A stretch of DNA of 59,589 bases, taken from contig CATXZD010000015.1 in assembly GCA_958403905.1 (NCBI GenBank), positions 1 through 59,589 of the forward strand, in the 5' to 3' direction. A program made the position numbers and the translations under genes. Source of the stretch: an uncultured Ruminococcus sp. GTDB lineage: Bacteria > Bacillota > Clostridia > Oscillospirales > Acutalibacteraceae. This document shows positions 59,574-59,589 of this stretch, in pieces. Under the pieces are notes generated by a model. That model saw only the letters and a list, made by a program, of their open reading frames with translations, had not been told where the DNA came from and searched no databases. Position 1 is the first letter of the stretch. Each line of letters opens with the position of its first letter.

Positions 59574-59589
59574 TTAATAAAGTTCTGCG

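Overview
The window looks like the chromosome of a low-GC gut Clostridia, most likely Ruminococcus bromii or a close relative. The main reason is two secreted GH13 alpha-amylases that each carry a type I dockerin and CBM26-type starch-binding modules. Close by are surface proteins with cohesin-like domains and C-terminal membrane anchors. This is the gene content expected of an amylosome, the starch-degrading cellulosome-like complex described in R. bromii. Species assignment is inference; no 16S gene is present.

1-14.5 kb is an accessory block. From left to right it holds: a repeat array at the very edge; a four-gene operon with two serine recombinases around a HEPN-like protein, preceded by a WG-repeat-like protein; an unknown membrane protein; an HhH-GPD/4Fe-4S glycosylase-like protein; a divergent XRE regulator; a PrimPol-helicase with a small partner gene and a dyad of ATTGAT boxes; a dead IS1595-type transposase; and a defence-like group made of an unknown gene pair, an AbiEii/AAA15-type ATPase and a predicted small RNA between them. 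The block stops at the 3' end of ssrA (tmRNA).

14.5-45.4 kb is core chromosome, almost all on the minus strand. It contains ssrA, a methyltransferase, smpB, recR, ybaB, dnaX, SRP RNA, a secreted anchored protein, alaS behind an alanine-type T-box leader, a U32 peptidase, mltG, 5-formyl-THF cyclo-ligase, DJ-1, two acyltransferase-like genes, tmk, thyX, a ClC channel (plus strand), a MATE transporter with an attenuator-like leader, lysS, greA, an unknown gene, an anchored secreted protein, an M23 hydrolase, ftsX, ftsE, a PucR-type regulator, a 41-residue Cys-rich microprotein, an ATP-grasp protein and alanine racemase.

45.5-59.6 kb is the starch region. Two dockerin amylases flank an AraC regulator. 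A degraded strip follows (nfo, IS30 remnant, frameshifted small genes). Next come three surface proteins: a CBM26-like/double-cohesin-like protein with an 8-residue repeat stalk, a CBM26-like anchored protein and a single cohesin-like membrane protein. Two copies of a 39-bp hairpin element lie in opposite orientation on either side of this trio, and one stem position changes in a compensatory way. Working model: dockerin enzymes dock on cohesin-like surface proteins, CBM26 modules hold starch, and the AraC protein may control the enzymes. The dockerin-cohesin pairing and the regulation are inferred.
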